DNA of 5,049 nucleotides from Candidatus Segatella intestinihominis (GTDB taxonomy: Bacteria > Bacteroidota > Bacteroidia > Bacteroidales > Bacteroidaceae): the NCBI GenBank assembly GCA_900548535.1, contig URLG01000119.1:1-5049 (forward strand), given 5' to 3'. Below, in pieces: positions 1 to 5,045 of the stretch (position 1 is its first letter; each line of letters starts with the position of its first letter). The notes below the pieces were generated by a model. That model searched no databases. It saw only the letters and a program-made list of their open reading frames with translations, and was not told where the DNA came from. The translations under genes and the position numbers were made by a program.

Positions 1-51
1 AGGTTCTTTAGTTTCAAAGAACAATTACTTGTACGACTTCACGTCGCAATT
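1..51 (-). repeat. Left copy of 51-bp terminal inverted repeat (outward transcribed leader)
   Basis: This is the exact reverse complement of 4995-5045, with no mismatch over 51 bases. Past base 51 the similarity becomes patchy, apart from the -7 box, which sits at the same distance of 6 bases in both copies. Read on the minus strand, the repeat begins about one base after the expected +1 of the promoter at 58-65, so it matches a transcript leader. It can fold into two hairpins: CGAC/GTCG with a 5-base loop (34-46) and GTTCTTT/AAAGAAC with a 6-base loop (3-22). The 5' arm of the second overlaps a boxA-like TGTTCTTTGAAA (12-23 on the minus strand). The gene it leads into lies outside the window. 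An rRNA operon leader is an inference from the boxA resemblance. Confidence 0.9.
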
Positions 52-57
52 TGGGTA

Positions 58-65
58 CAAAGGTA
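58..65 (-). promoter_or_regulatory. Outward promoter -7 element at left end
   Basis: The minus strand reads TACCTTTG, a full match to the Bacteroidetes -7 consensus TAnnTTTG. It ends 6 bases before the inverted repeat, exactly as the right-hand promoter does. No TTTG lies 19-21 bases upstream, so the -33 element is weak or absent here. The region behind it (about 66-130) is AT-rich. It would drive transcription leftward out of the window. Confidence 0.55.
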
Positions 66-138
66 CACTTTTTATTTGAAATACCCTACCATCTTTATGC
101 TATTTTTCTCTCTTTATATCTAAAAACAAGAAGATTGC

Positions 139-169
139 TTTCATATCTGCTCAAAATTCACTACCTTTG
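139..169 (+). promoter_or_regulatory. Promoter of the methyltransferase gene
   Basis: TACCTTTG at 162-169 matches the Bacteroidetes -7 consensus. TTTC at 139-142 lies 19 bases upstream as a near-match to the -33 TTTG. The expected transcription start is near 175, giving a 5' untranslated region of about 78 bases before the ATG at 253. That leader holds a tiny open frame at 192-227 (11 residues, rich in Lys, Arg and His), which may be chance. Confidence 0.6.
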
Positions 170-252
170 CATGAGAATTACAAAACAAAAGATGAATACG
201 ACCAAGAGACATATCAGAACTCTATAAAACTCACATAAGAAACTTGACAATT

Positions 253-1011
253 ATGAACACAAATATCTTATCACCAGAAAAAGACCCAATGGGCGCAGCT
301 ATCCTCAACTTTCAAAAGAAAGGAAAGGCTAACAAACTTCGTGTTCTCTCCTCCATGTATGAGGAAGACGAAATGCCTGTTAAGCATCTCTTCAGAAATT
401 ACGAAGAGATGCCTAAGTTGGAACAAAAAGCATTGGACTTGGCTAAAGGGAAAGTACTCGATGTAGGAGCTGGTGCAGGATGTCATACACTTGCATTGCA
501 AGAAAAAACGGAGAAGTTTTTATCATCCCAAGAAGCCATCACTTCCGTCAAGGCGATTGATATTTCACCTTTGAGTTGCGAAGCTATGAAACTACGAGGC
601 ATCAAGGATGTGGAGTGCATCAACCTCTTCAATCCAAGTCTTGCCAATGGCTTCGATACCATTCTTCTCTTGATGAACGGGACGGGCATAGCAGGAAAGA
701 TAGCCAACCTCCCCACTCTCTTACTACGCTTGAAATCCTTGCTCAATCCTAACGGACAAGTTCTCATAGATTCCTCCGACCTCAAATACATCTACGAAAA
801 TGAGGACGGAAGTTTCGACATCGACCTCACTGGAGCTTATTATGGGGAGGTGGATTACCAAATGGTATATGGAGACATCAAGGGAGAGCCTTTCGACTGG
901 CTTTACACCGACTACCCTTTGCTCAAGAGTATAGCAGAGAGCTGTGGTCTGCATGCAGAATTGGTAGCTGAGGGCGAACATTATGACTACTTGGCACGAA
1001 TATTCCAATAG
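253..1011 (+). CDS. Class I SAM-dependent methyltransferase, substrate unknown
   Basis: The 252-residue product has a Rossmann-type methyltransferase core. Motif I VLDVGAGAG at residues 68-76 forms the SAM-binding glycine loop. AIDIS at 101-105 is the strand whose acidic residue usually contacts the ribose. DTILLLMNGTG at 135-145 is the motif IV region, and LLNPNGQVLIDSSD near 163-176 is the strand after the 'LkpGG' turn. An N-terminal segment of about 65 residues with a conserved-looking 'MPVKHLFRNYEEMPKLEQKAL' stretch precedes the core, as I recall for Bacteroidetes proteins annotated only as class I methyltransferases. There is no signal peptide or membrane segment, so it should be cytoplasmic. 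I chose the ATG at 253; a TTG at 244 would add three residues. No strong Shine-Dalgarno is visible, which is normal in this phylum. The gene has its own promoter and is convergent with the receptor gene. The substrate (small molecule, protein or RNA) cannot be told from sequence. Confidence 0.88.
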   Translation: MNTNILSPEKDPMGAAILNFQKKGKANKLRVLSSMYEEDEMPVKHLFRNYEEMPKLEQKALDLAKGKVLDVGAGAGCHTLALQEKTEKFLSSQEAITSVKAIDISPLSCEAMKLRGIKDVECINLFNPSLANGFDTILLLMNGTGIAGKIANLPTLLLRLKSLLNPNGQVLIDSSDLKYIYENEDGSFDIDLTGAYYGEVDYQMVYGDIKGEPFDWLYTDYPLLKSIAESCGLHAELVAEGEHYDYLARIFQ

Positions 1012-1304
1012 TCAGAAAACAAGAACGTACTTTTGAGCAGCCCTATTTTTCTTACAGAAGTTCACTCTTAAATTATACTATACTGAGTGGCTATTCGGAA
1101 TTTACTGCAAATTTACAGTAAATTCCGAATGGGATAATCAATAAGCAATGTTTCCAACATCTTCTATTTTTATGTTATTATTACTGTTCTAACAACTCAT
1201 ACATGCTCTACAGTTTATTCGTTTACAAAACTACAACATCTTATGAAAACAACCAAACTTTTTCACCTTTTTATTCATTCAGAAATTTCGGGCGAAGCTT
1301 TATT
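1012..1304. other. Convergent intergenic region
   Basis: This 293-base AT-rich gap lies between the 3' ends of the methyltransferase (+) and the TonB receptor (-). Its one clear element is the palindrome at 1093-1130. I see no consensus promoter, tRNA or convincing small gene. A 60-codon plus-strand frame starting at 1243 runs into the antisense of the receptor and looks like a shadow. Confidence 0.6.
1091..1132. terminator. Long palindrome, probable bidirectional terminator
   Basis: The arms 1093-1107 and 1116-1130 are perfect 15-bp complements around an 8-base centre. The centre is itself AAATTT flanked by one mismatch, so the 38 bp are palindromic except for one pair. In RNA the stem extends by a U-G and a C-G pair to 1091/1132. 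It lies between two converging genes, 81 bases after the methyltransferase stop and 172 bases after the receptor stop, which fits a shared terminator. No T-tract follows on either strand, so a Rho-independent mechanism is not proven. A protein-binding operator or a remnant of a small mobile repeat is also possible. Confidence 0.5.
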
Positions 1305-3434
1305 CTATAGTTCTATCGGCACTACCACCTTCACACTAAAATTCCTTCCCATATTATACACACCTGTTCTTCCCGTAACCATATTCCGATCCAAGTATTT
1401 CAATCTGCTCAGATGGCTCTGGTAGGCACGATTGGTCAGGTTTTCTCCTGAGAGATAAATCGAGAGAAGACGCTTGCCATGACTCTTGATGTCAGTACCC
1501 GCATACAGATTCAGCAATGTATAAGAAGGAGTAGCCGTCTCGGTATCATTCGCCGCATAGAAGTGATTCTGACGGAGATTGCAATCCACTGCAAACTTCA
1601 AGAAGAGATTGTCGAAGGTGCGCCCGCCACAAATAAACTCGTACTTCACATCACCATTCCATCTCGGAGCTGGAGTCAAAGGCAGATACTTCGAATCTGA
1701 AGGCTGATGAAGTTGCACGGCATTGACATACGAGAAACTATTGCCGATATGCAGATGAGGCAATGGATGCACATCCACCCTTGCCTCGCCACCCCAAAGA
1801 CGAGCGTCAGAGGCAGCAAACTGATAGGCAGGTGTACCATCCACGATGATTTCTTGCCCATCAGCATCCGCCATCTTCTGGATAAAGATGTAGTTGTCGA
1901 TGCGATTGGCAAACAATGCCAACTGCGCCGAAACAATAGGCGAACTATAGTCCAGTCCTAAATCCACCTGCCAACTATGTTCGGGTTCCAAGTCTCGGTT
2001 GCCCATCTCATAGCGCATGGTTCCCTCATGCACACCATTCGAGCCCAATTCGCTGATGTTTGGCGCACGGAATCCACGAGACAGATTCAGCTTCACATTC
2101 CAATTGCTATTCAGTTCGTATGTCATACCGATGCTACCTGTCAAGGCATTGAAATTGCGCTTGAAGTCTTGGAAGCGAAGTTCACCTTCCTCCTCCAACG
2201 CCTCACTATGCAGATGGCGATGGTCGAAACGCAAACCGCCGCTGATGTTCAGTCTGCCTATCTCCTTGCTCATCGTGGCGAAGAGACCATAATCGAAGAG
2301 GCGATAAGCTGGCACCAGATATTCCGTACCCTTGTTGATGGATTGCTGCCACATACCATTGATACCCGCAGCAAACTTCCAGCCATTCATCTCTGGCGAG
2401 AGATAATGCAAGTCATAGTTGACGGTATGCAAGAGGAAGTCGAGTCCACACTCATCGGGATGCTCTTCCTCCTCAAACTCCTGACGGCGGTTTTGCTGAT
2501 ACCCCAACAAGAGTTTCAGATTTCCATCACCCAAGAACCAGGAGTTATCAAGCACCGCCTTGTAATGGTGTATCTGCTGATAAGGCATGGGCCTGCCATA
2601 GCCCTTCAAGTCATAGCCATCGGGCACCAAGAGCTCACCCGTCTTCCCATCTCGCTCACCCTCCACAAGTCCTGGGGTAAGATGATAATAATCGAGCGTA
2701 AGATGCGTATGTCCCAAGCGATAGTTATAGCCCAACAATTGCGAGAAAGCCTGCTCACGATAAGAAGAGCCAAAGACATAACCATCATATTTGTTCTTGT
2801 AGGCATGCGCCATCTTGCCACTATATCGGGAGTTCCAAACAAAACCAGCCTTATTACCAGCAAAGTTGAGCGAATAATCGAAAAGACCGTTGTTGGTTTG
2901 ATAGCCCGTGGAAACATTCGCCCTCATATCTCCCATAGGAAGAGTTGGTGACGGATGGAAGATAATGACACCCGCCATCGCATCCGAGCCATACATCAAG
3001 CTTGCCGGACCTTTCAGTATCTCCACGGAATGAACGGAATAAGGATCCACTTCTATGCCATGTTCATCGCCCCACTGCTGACCTTCCTGTCGGATACCAT
3101 CATTCACCACGACCACTCGGTTATATCCCAATCCACGAATCACAGGTTTGGAGATACCGCTGCCAGTGGTTACTTGTGAGATGCCAGGCTGATGGGCGAT
3201 AGCATCAATGATATTGGTGGATGGCTGCGCCTCCAACTGGCGAGGCGATATGATGGAAACGGGAGATGGAGATTGCTTCAACTTTTGGCTGCCCGTAAGT
3301 CCCGTTACTACAACTTCTGATAGTTTTACATCCGATTCGGTGATAGGATTGTGCTTGATGGAATCAGGCACTACCTGTCCTCTTGCCGACGAGCATAGGC
3401 TCATCAGCAATATTGTGTTCAATATTGTTCTCAT
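1305..3434 (-). CDS. TonB-dependent outer-membrane receptor, probable metal (Zn/Cu) or metal-chelate transporter
   Basis: The 709-residue product is a typical size for a TonB-dependent transporter without the N-terminal carboxypeptidase-regulatory-like domain found on SusC proteins. Residues 1-20 form a signal peptide (hydrophobic ILNTILLMSLCSSARG). A TonB-box-like LSEVVVTG lies at 38-45. The plug domain spans about 50-165, with SPSPVSIISPRQLEA, PVIRGLGYNRVVVVNDGIR (97-115) and VEILKGPASLMYGSDAMAGVI (137-157). The remainder is the beta barrel, ending in the outer-membrane signature VYNMGRNFSVKVVVPIEL. An acidic loop, EFEEEEHPDECG, at 319-330 could bind metal. The plug stretch GQQWGDEHGIEVDPYS resembles Bacteroidetes receptors related to ZnuD/heavy-metal receptors. 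A metal substrate is inferred from this and from the His/Cys-rich partner gene 80 bases upstream; heme or a metallophore remains possible. The ATG at 3434 follows an AAGGTAAAT sequence, and the gene is intact. Confidence 0.9.
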   Translation of the reverse strand: MRTILNTILLMSLCSSARGQVVPDSIKHNPITESDVKLSEVVVTGLTGSQKLKQSPSPVSIISPRQLEAQPSTNIIDAIAHQPGISQVTTGSGISKPVIRGLGYNRVVVVNDGIRQEGQQWGDEHGIEVDPYSVHSVEILKGPASLMYGSDAMAGVIIFHPSPTLPMGDMRANVSTGYQTNNGLFDYSLNFAGNKAGFVWNSRYSGKMAHAYKNKYDGYVFGSSYREQAFSQLLGYNYRLGHTHLTLDYYHLTPGLVEGERDGKTGELLVPDGYDLKGYGRPMPYQQIHHYKAVLDNSWFLGDGNLKLLLGYQQNRRQEFEEEEHPDECGLDFLLHTVNYDLHYLSPEMNGWKFAAGINGMWQQSINKGTEYLVPAYRLFDYGLFATMSKEIGRLNISGGLRFDHRHLHSEALEEEGELRFQDFKRNFNALTGSIGMTYELNSNWNVKLNLSRGFRAPNISELGSNGVHEGTMRYEMGNRDLEPEHSWQVDLGLDYSSPIVSAQLALFANRIDNYIFIQKMADADGQEIIVDGTPAYQFAASDARLWGGEARVDVHPLPHLHIGNSFSYVNAVQLHQPSDSKYLPLTPAPRWNGDVKYEFICGGRTFDNLFLKFAVDCNLRQNHFYAANDTETATPSYTLLNLYAGTDIKSHGKRLLSIYLSGENLTNRAYQSHLSRLKYLDRNMVTGRTGVYNMGRNFSVKVVVPIEL

Positions 3435-3468
3435 TGTTTTTGATTTACCTTAAATTACTAACATACTG

Positions 3469-3504
3469 ATACGAAAGGAATAGATACAATTACTCCTTTC
3501 ATAT
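3469..3504 (-). promoter_or_regulatory. Intercistronic hairpin upstream of the TonB receptor
   Basis: On the minus strand ATATGAAAGGA pairs with TCCTTTCGTAT (11 pairs, one of them U-G), and a further G-U pair closes a 12-base loop. The hairpin lies in the 80-base gap between the small His/Cys-rich gene and the receptor start. No run of U follows, so I do not call it a terminator. An mRNA-processing or stability element, or partial attenuation, fits its position. No consensus TAnnTTTG promoter is visible in the gap, so the two genes probably share one transcript. Confidence 0.45.
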
Positions 3505-3514
3505 TCCAAAATCC

Positions 3515-3886
3515 CTAAAAGATAGTAATATAAGGTGGGGCACGAGTACTCTTGACATCATTCGCCCCCAACTGGCATGATGCACAAACAGATTGGCGAA
3601 TGATGCGGTGAAGCACGATGAATGCCGCCAACGTCAAGATGGTTGGCGAGAGATAAGGTGTGCTTTGCAACTGGCAGAGCACACAATCGTGCATAGTATG
3701 TTGGAGAGCCAAAAGATGCCCATCATGATGAATATGTCGGGCACAGTCTTGGCATTGGATGGCAGCATCAGCCTTCTGCGCTTCCCCATGGTGGTGAAAC
3801 GTAACCGCTATCATCATTGGCACATATACCAACAACAAGAGCCAAGCTATTCTGAATCTTTTATGAGCGAAATGCTGTCTAAACAC
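3515..3886 (-). CDS. Small His/Cys-rich membrane protein, DUF2946-like layout, putative metal-binding partner of the receptor
   Basis: This 123-residue protein starts at GTG (3886). There is no ATG upstream in frame before a stop, and AAAAGG lies 8 bases before the GTG. Residues 13-29 form a hydrophobic segment (signal anchor or uncleaved signal). HHH follows at 31-33, CQDC at 45-48, HIHHDGH at 51-57 and HDCVLC at 66-71. A second hydrophobic stretch spans about 78-94, then CASC at 101-104 and RAPP at 115-118 near the C-terminus. Three CxxC motifs plus clustered His strongly suggest transition-metal binding outside the cytoplasm. The layout (N-terminal helix, H/C cluster, second helix, terminal R-x-P-P) resembles DUF2946, which I recall beside copper-type TonB receptors in Proteobacteria; I cannot confirm membership. 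It is the first gene of the operon with the receptor, 80 bases apart, and would be transcribed from the promoter at 3908-3938. The exact metal and role (periplasmic carrier, sensor or regulator) are unknown. Confidence 0.75.
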   Translation of the reverse strand: MFRQHFAHKRFRIAWLLLLVYVPMMIAVTFHHHGEAQKADAAIQCQDCARHIHHDGHLLALQHTMHDCVLCQLQSTPYLSPTILTLAAFIVLHRIIRQSVCASCQLGANDVKSTRAPPYITIF

Positions 3887-3907
3887 GTATTTATCCTTTT
3901 ACGAGAG

Positions 3908-3938
3908 CAAAGGTAAAACCTTTTGGGGAAATCACAAA
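3908..3938 (-). promoter_or_regulatory. Promoter of the metal-uptake operon
   Basis: The minus strand reads TTTG (3938-3935), a 19-base spacer, then TACCTTTG (3915-3908), a full match to the Bacteroidetes TTTG/N19-21/TAnnTTTG promoter. Transcription should start near 3902, only about 15 bases before the GTG of the small His/Cys-rich gene. The five-copy motif array begins about 75 bases upstream of the -33 element. Confidence 0.78.
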
Positions 3939-4013
3939 ACTACCAAGCATATTTTATCTTCCTTTTGCATTCCTTAAGAAACTACCTTCAACACATATCC
4001 CACTTGCTTTTCC

Positions 4014-4099
4014 TTTTACGACATCACCAGTCTCTTTTACGACATTTTTTACGACATCATTTGCCTCTTTTATGACATGAAGGCTGCCTTCTACGACAA
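4014..4099. repeat. Five-copy 11-bp direct repeat, 21-bp phased
   Basis: TTTTACGACAT occurs exactly at 4014-4024, 4035-4045 and 4047-4057. TTTTATGACAT is at 4068-4078 and TTCTACGACAA at 4089-4099. Starts are 21, 12, 21 and 21 bp apart, so four of the copies sit nearly two helical turns from a neighbour. Copies one, two and four also share a preceding CT or CCT. The arrangement would suit a regulator binding one DNA face upstream of the metal operon promoter, or it may be a coding-repeat relic. A 13-bp palindrome separates copies four and five. The repeats are too short and too closely spaced for CRISPR. Confidence 0.85.
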
Positions 4100-4116
4100 A
4101 TAAATCGCTTATGATT
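4096..4116 (+). repeat. 21-bp direct repeat, copy A (copy B at 4938-4958)
   Basis: The segment matches 4938-4958 at 19 of 21 positions, with the first 14 bases (ACAAATAAATCGCT) identical. Copy A overlaps the last unit of the motif array. Copy B overlaps the first two bases of the -33 element of the right outward promoter. The sequence is AT-rich, so chance cannot be fully excluded; a shared binding site is the alternative. Confidence 0.5.
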
Positions 4117-4160
4117 ACAATAAATACCCGTTAGGAAATAAGCTAATTACATCATTGCTT

Positions 4161-4205
4161 GTCATTAAATACTTATTTCAAGGCACGAAATAAGTGTTTA
4201 ACGAC
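4161..4205. repeat. Imperfect 19-bp inverted repeat, possible operator
   Basis: The arms 4161-4179 and 4187-4205 are complementary at 17 of 19 positions around the 7-base centre AAGGCAC. The inner 9 bp (4171-4179 with 4187-4195) pair perfectly. As plus-strand RNA, one mismatch becomes a U-G pair. The right arm ends in TTTAACGAC, similar to the array motif TTTTACGAC. It lies between two divergent genes, so an operator for a dimeric regulator, or the hairpin of a small RNA, is more likely than a gene terminator. No T-tract follows. Confidence 0.55.
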
Positions 4206-4285
4206 TATAAATAACTATTTCCAAACACGCAATTATACAATAATTAGAGTTCTGATGCGTTATATCTATATAAAATATATAAGTT

Positions 4286-4354
4286 ATGGCAAAGTTTATC
4301 CAGCTAGAAATGCCTGATCTCAAGAATTATGGAACAAGAAAAAGACTGATATGA
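4286..4354 (+). other. Possible 22-residue upstream ORF overlapping the thioredoxin start
   Basis: ATG at 4286 opens a 22-codon frame beginning MAKFIQLEMPDLK. Its TGA at 4352-4354 overlaps the thioredoxin ATG in an ATGA arrangement, a common sign of translational coupling. The peptide is not recognisable, has no signal sequence, and its ribosome-binding region is only AT-rich. It may be a regulatory leader peptide or chance. Confidence 0.25.
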
Positions 4355-4872
4355 AAAAGAAGTTCATATTATATTTGTTGACAGCCTTAACACTCGTAGG
4401 TTGCTCATCACAAAAGGGGAAAGTTTGTAAACAAGAGCAGAATGCATCCCAACAAGAGCAGAATGCCCAGAAGCCATTAGAGGCAAAACCATCAACAGAC
4501 AAAAGTTCTGTTAATGGCCAGGTAACATATCTCACCACTGCCGATTTCAAGCAAAAGGTGATGGATTACGAGGCTCATCCTCAAGAATGGGTGTTTGCTG
4601 GTCATCGTCCTGTAGTAATAGACTTCTATGCCACCTGGTGTCGTCCCTGCAAGATGATGTCACCTATCGTAGAGCAATTGGCCAAACAATATGCAGGCAA
4701 GGTAGATTTCTACAAGGTTGACATCGACCAAGAACCAGAACTTGCCTCCGTCTTCGGCATCCAAAGCATCCCCACCTTCCTCTTCATACCTATGAAGGGC
4801 AAGCCTACAGCACAGATGGGAATGATGGAGAAGGAAGAAATGGAGAAAGTGGTAAAGGGAATACAACAATAG
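4351..4872 (+). CDS. Periplasmic lipoprotein thioredoxin (TrxP-like)
   Basis: The 173-residue product begins with a lipoprotein signal: KKK, a hydrophobic stretch and the lipobox LVGC, with lipidated Cys at 18. No acidic surface-export signal follows the Cys, so it should face the periplasm. A polar Gln/Lys-rich linker (19-55) holds the duplicated QEQNA unit and one extra Cys (26). The thioredoxin domain spans about 57-173, with VVIDFYATWCRPC at 88-100 (active-site CRPC, variant of CGPC), VDFYKVDID at 118-126 and the cis-proline in SIPT (Pro141). The insert HPQEWVFAGHRP just before the core strand is like the Bacteroides periplasmic thioredoxin TrxP, as I remember it. It should reduce or exchange disulfides in envelope proteins; the Cys-rich protein of the divergent operon is a conceivable client, but that is inference. 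The ATG at 4351 fits the signal peptide. No consensus promoter is seen upstream. Confidence 0.88.
   Translation: MKKKFILYLLTALTLVGCSSQKGKVCKQEQNASQQEQNAQKPLEAKPSTDKSSVNGQVTYLTTADFKQKVMDYEAHPQEWVFAGHRPVVIDFYATWCRPCKMMSPIVEQLAKQYAGKVDFYKVDIDQEPELASVFGIQSIPTFLFIPMKGKPTAQMGMMEKEEMEKVVKGIQQ
4430..4466 (+). repeat. 16-bp in-frame tandem duplication in the thioredoxin linker
   Basis: AACAAGAGCAGAATGC occurs at 4430-4445 and again at 4451-4466, 21 bp apart. It keeps frame and doubles the QEQNA segment of the linker between the lipid anchor and the catalytic domain. It is a likely slippage duplication that lengthens the tether by seven residues. Confidence 0.85.
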
Positions 4873-4956
4873 AGATATTACCCCCGAAAAGGTATAATAA
4901 CAGTAAATAGGCATACCATGAAAGATTATTTCACAGAACAAATAAATCGCTCATAA

Positions 4957-4988
4957 TTTGGATATCAAGTAGAAATTTTGTATCTTTG
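4957..4988 (+). promoter_or_regulatory. Outward promoter at right end
   Basis: TTTG at 4957-4960, a 20-base spacer and TATCTTTG at 4981-4988 give a full match to the Bacteroidetes promoter consensus. The expected start is near 4994, one base before the 51-bp repeat. It transcribes rightward out of the window into a gene that is not included. Confidence 0.75.
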
Positions 4989-4994
4989 CAGCCT

Positions 4995-5045
4995 AATTGC
5001 GACGTGAAGTCGTACAAGTAATTGTTCTTTGAAACTAAAGAACCT
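4995..5045 (+). repeat. Right copy of 51-bp terminal inverted repeat with boxA-like leader
   Basis: This is identical to the reverse complement of 1-51. It starts at the predicted +1 of the promoter at 4957-4988, so it corresponds to the 5' leader of an outward transcript. CGAC/GTCG forms a hairpin at 5000-5012 and GTTCTTT/AAAGAAC another at 5024-5043. TGTTCTTTGAAA at 5023-5034 matches 9 of 12 bases of the E. coli boxA TGCTCTTTAACA, the rRNA antitermination signal. This suggests an rRNA operon leader, but the 16S gene is not in the window. Confidence 0.9.

Larger units (their letters stand above)
3954..4130 (-). pseudogene. Startless open frame with VVK heptad-like repeats, possible gene remnant
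   Basis: The minus strand is open for 58 codons from 4130 down to a TAA at 3956-3954. It is bounded upstream by TAA at 4133-4131 and contains no ATG, GTG or TTG in frame. The middle encodes VVEGSLH, VIKEAND, VVKN, VVKETGD and VVKGKAS in succession, so hydrophobic pairs recur every 7, 7, 4 and 7 residues, as in an amphipathic or coiled-coil helix. I recall DVVK-type tandem repeats in Bacteroidales proteins but cannot verify a match. It could be the decayed end of such a gene, or the repeat could be a DNA-level element whose 21-bp period happens to keep frame. Confidence 0.25.
3939..4350. other. Divergent intergenic region rich in repeats
   Basis: This stretch lies between the promoter of the minus-strand metal operon and the plus-strand thioredoxin gene. 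It holds the five-copy 11-bp motif array (4014-4099), an open but startless minus-strand frame (3954-4130), a 13-bp palindrome GAAGGCTGCCTTC (4079-4091), an imperfect 19-bp inverted repeat (4161-4205) and an AT-rich tract (about 4257-4283). The octamer GAAATAAG occurs at 4135-4142 and 4187-4194, with its reverse complement at 4172-4179. No consensus promoter facing the thioredoxin gene is visible. Confidence 0.6.

Noticed and set aside
1243..1425. A 60-codon plus-strand frame after the methyltransferase
   Set aside because: Most of it is antisense to the receptor's 3' end, and there is no promoter or recognisable product.
1977..2951. A 324-codon plus-strand open frame inside the receptor gene
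   Set aside because: It is fully antisense to the clear TonB receptor, and its translation is low-complexity (Ile/Gln/His/Leu) with no recognisable domain.
3593..3916. A 107-codon plus-strand frame opposite the small His/Cys-rich gene
   Set aside because: The minus strand has a consensus promoter, a ribosome-binding sequence and patterned CxxC/His motifs; the plus frame has none and runs across that promoter.
4014..4099. A CRISPR array
   Set aside because: Repeats are only 11 bp, with spacers of 1-10 bp and uneven periods, and no cas genes are present.
4014..4099. Stop-codon recoding (TAA/TAG read as Gln in MS-stop-K units)
   Set aside because: All four real genes end normally at TAG and contain no internal TAA or TAG, so a reassigned code is not supported.
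4873..4900. A thioredoxin terminator from TACC/GGTA near 4878-4893
   Set aside because: The stem is only about four pairs and has no T-tract, too weak to call.
4918..4956. A 12-residue ORF before the right promoter
   Set aside because: It is very short, overlaps the promoter region and has no supporting context.
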